Below, piece by piece: positions 63,731 to 64,000 of a stretch of DNA of 64,000 nt. The DNA comes from Pseudoalteromonas luteoviolacea (GTDB lineage Bacteria; Pseudomonadota; Gammaproteobacteria; Enterobacterales; Alteromonadaceae). The notes beneath the pieces were generated by a model. The model was not told the DNA's origin. It searched no databases and worked only from the letters and a program-made list of their open reading frames with translations. The DNA is taken from contig NZ_CP015411.1 of the NCBI RefSeq assembly GCF_001750165.1, positions 953,501 to 1,017,500 on the forward strand, given 5' to 3'. A program made the position numbers and the translations under genes. Within the stretch, counting starts at the first letter, position 1; every line of letters begins with the position of its first letter.

Positions 63731-63782
63731 CGCAGCAACGCTGCGGTAACTAAGCAAGAGTTAGTTACACTGTTCTTTAAAA
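63731..63782 (+). promoter_or_regulatory. rRNA antitermination region (hairpins and boxA)
   Basis: Hairpin 1 is CGCAGC/GCTGCG (63731-63745). Hairpin 2 is GTAACTAA/TTAGTTAC (63746-63768), in the boxB position. TGTTCTTTAAAA (63771-63782) closely matches boxA. These bind Nus factors and SuhB during rRNA transcription. Confidence 0.75.
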
Positions 63783-63966
63783 ATATGAAGCAATCATCTG
63801 TGTGGGCACTCGTACAGATTGAGTTCTAACAGCTCTTGATTCAGGAGCAAAAGAATTAGAATCTCAATTTTACTGAGTGACTATAACAGTCAATTCGATT
63901 TATTTCTTTTATAAGAAATTATCAATCAGTATTCATTGAGTCAGGTACTTGGTACCAAAAAACTTT

Positions 63967-64000
63967 TAATTGAAGAGTTTGATCATGGCTCAGATTGAAC
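63967..64000 (+). rRNA. rrs: 16S ribosomal RNA (5' end only)
   Basis: The window ends in the universal 16S start: AATTGAAGAGTTTGATCATGG followed by CTCAGATTGAAC, which contains the 27F primer site. Only about 34 bases are present. Confidence 0.95.

Larger units (their letters stand above)
63417..63966. other. rRNA operon promoter and leader region
   Basis: 550 bases between the porin and 16S genes with no coding sequence. It holds the porin terminator, two rRNA promoters, hairpins and a boxA-like antitermination site, annotated separately. The stretch from about 63783 to 63966 is the 16S leader, with repeats that probably form part of the RNase III processing stem. Confidence 0.8.

Noticed and set aside
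1..64000. CRISPR array, prophage, transposon or defence island
   Set aside because: No direct-repeat array, transposase, integrase, phage structural gene or known defence gene was seen on either strand.

Overview
The window looks like a chromosomal segment of a marine gammaproteobacterium of the order Alteromonadales, most likely Pseudoalteromonas or a close relative. This is inferred from gene content, moderately AT-rich codon use and gene order, not from a database match. Almost everything is intact core genome. I see no insertion sequence, prophage, integrase or CRISPR array. The window opens with 44 bases of a leftward trhP (yegQ) gene and closes with the first bases of a 16S rRNA gene.

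Layout: (1) 0.2-10.7 kb is the conserved ndk / rlmN-pilW-rodZ-ispG / hisS-yfgM-bamB / der block, which joins translation, cell shape, isoprenoid precursor synthesis and outer-membrane assembly. (2) 10.8-13.2 kb holds small genes: a VOC protein, then leftward DUF2750, GST, parvulin and glutathione peroxidase genes. (3) 13.5-16.6 kb is a soluble hybrid histidine kinase followed by a response regulator with an unrecognised output half. (4) 16.6-29.9 kb is the classic queG <> nnr-tsaE-amiC-mutL-miaA-hfq-hflX-hflK-hflC-purA string, followed by motX of the sodium-driven flagellar motor. (5) 30-39 kb is mixed: a CPA1 antiporter, proA, two identical tRNA-Ala genes, a lipoprotein plus a ProXp-ala-type editing protein, an MFS transporter, DUF2058, a cytochrome c, and an aldolase plus acid-sugar dehydratase pair. 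(6) 39-46.4 kb is suhB <> trmJ and the full iscRSUA-hscBA-fdx iron-sulfur operon behind a control region with three IscR-like boxes. (7) 46.4-54 kb is the most accessory-like part: an aldehyde dehydrogenase; a nucleotidyltransferase and an N-acetylhexosamine-kinase-like protein next to a GH109-type glycosidase; and a compact set that looks like thiamine uptake (YkoF-like protein, PnuC/PnuT transporter, small kinase). (8) 54-62.3 kb has tRNA-Arg(CCG), an Omp85-family barrel, DUF3630-recQ, rarD, a REC-REC-GGDEF protein and the divergent maoP/hdfR pair. (9) A porin gene and an rRNA operon promoter/leader end the window.

The best leads are these. The iscR promoter-operator unit is duplicated exactly 120 bp apart. 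A probable amino-sugar salvage locus has a perfect 19-nt palindrome in front of its glycosidase. The thiamine gene trio is compact. The two-component pair has an unrecognised output region and a perfect inverted repeat flanking the kinase ribosome-binding site. The PilW-type lipoprotein carries two C-terminal LysM-like repeats. A lipoprotein is translationally coupled to a tRNA-editing protein beside tandem tRNA-Ala genes. I found no clearly novel defence or mobile system.
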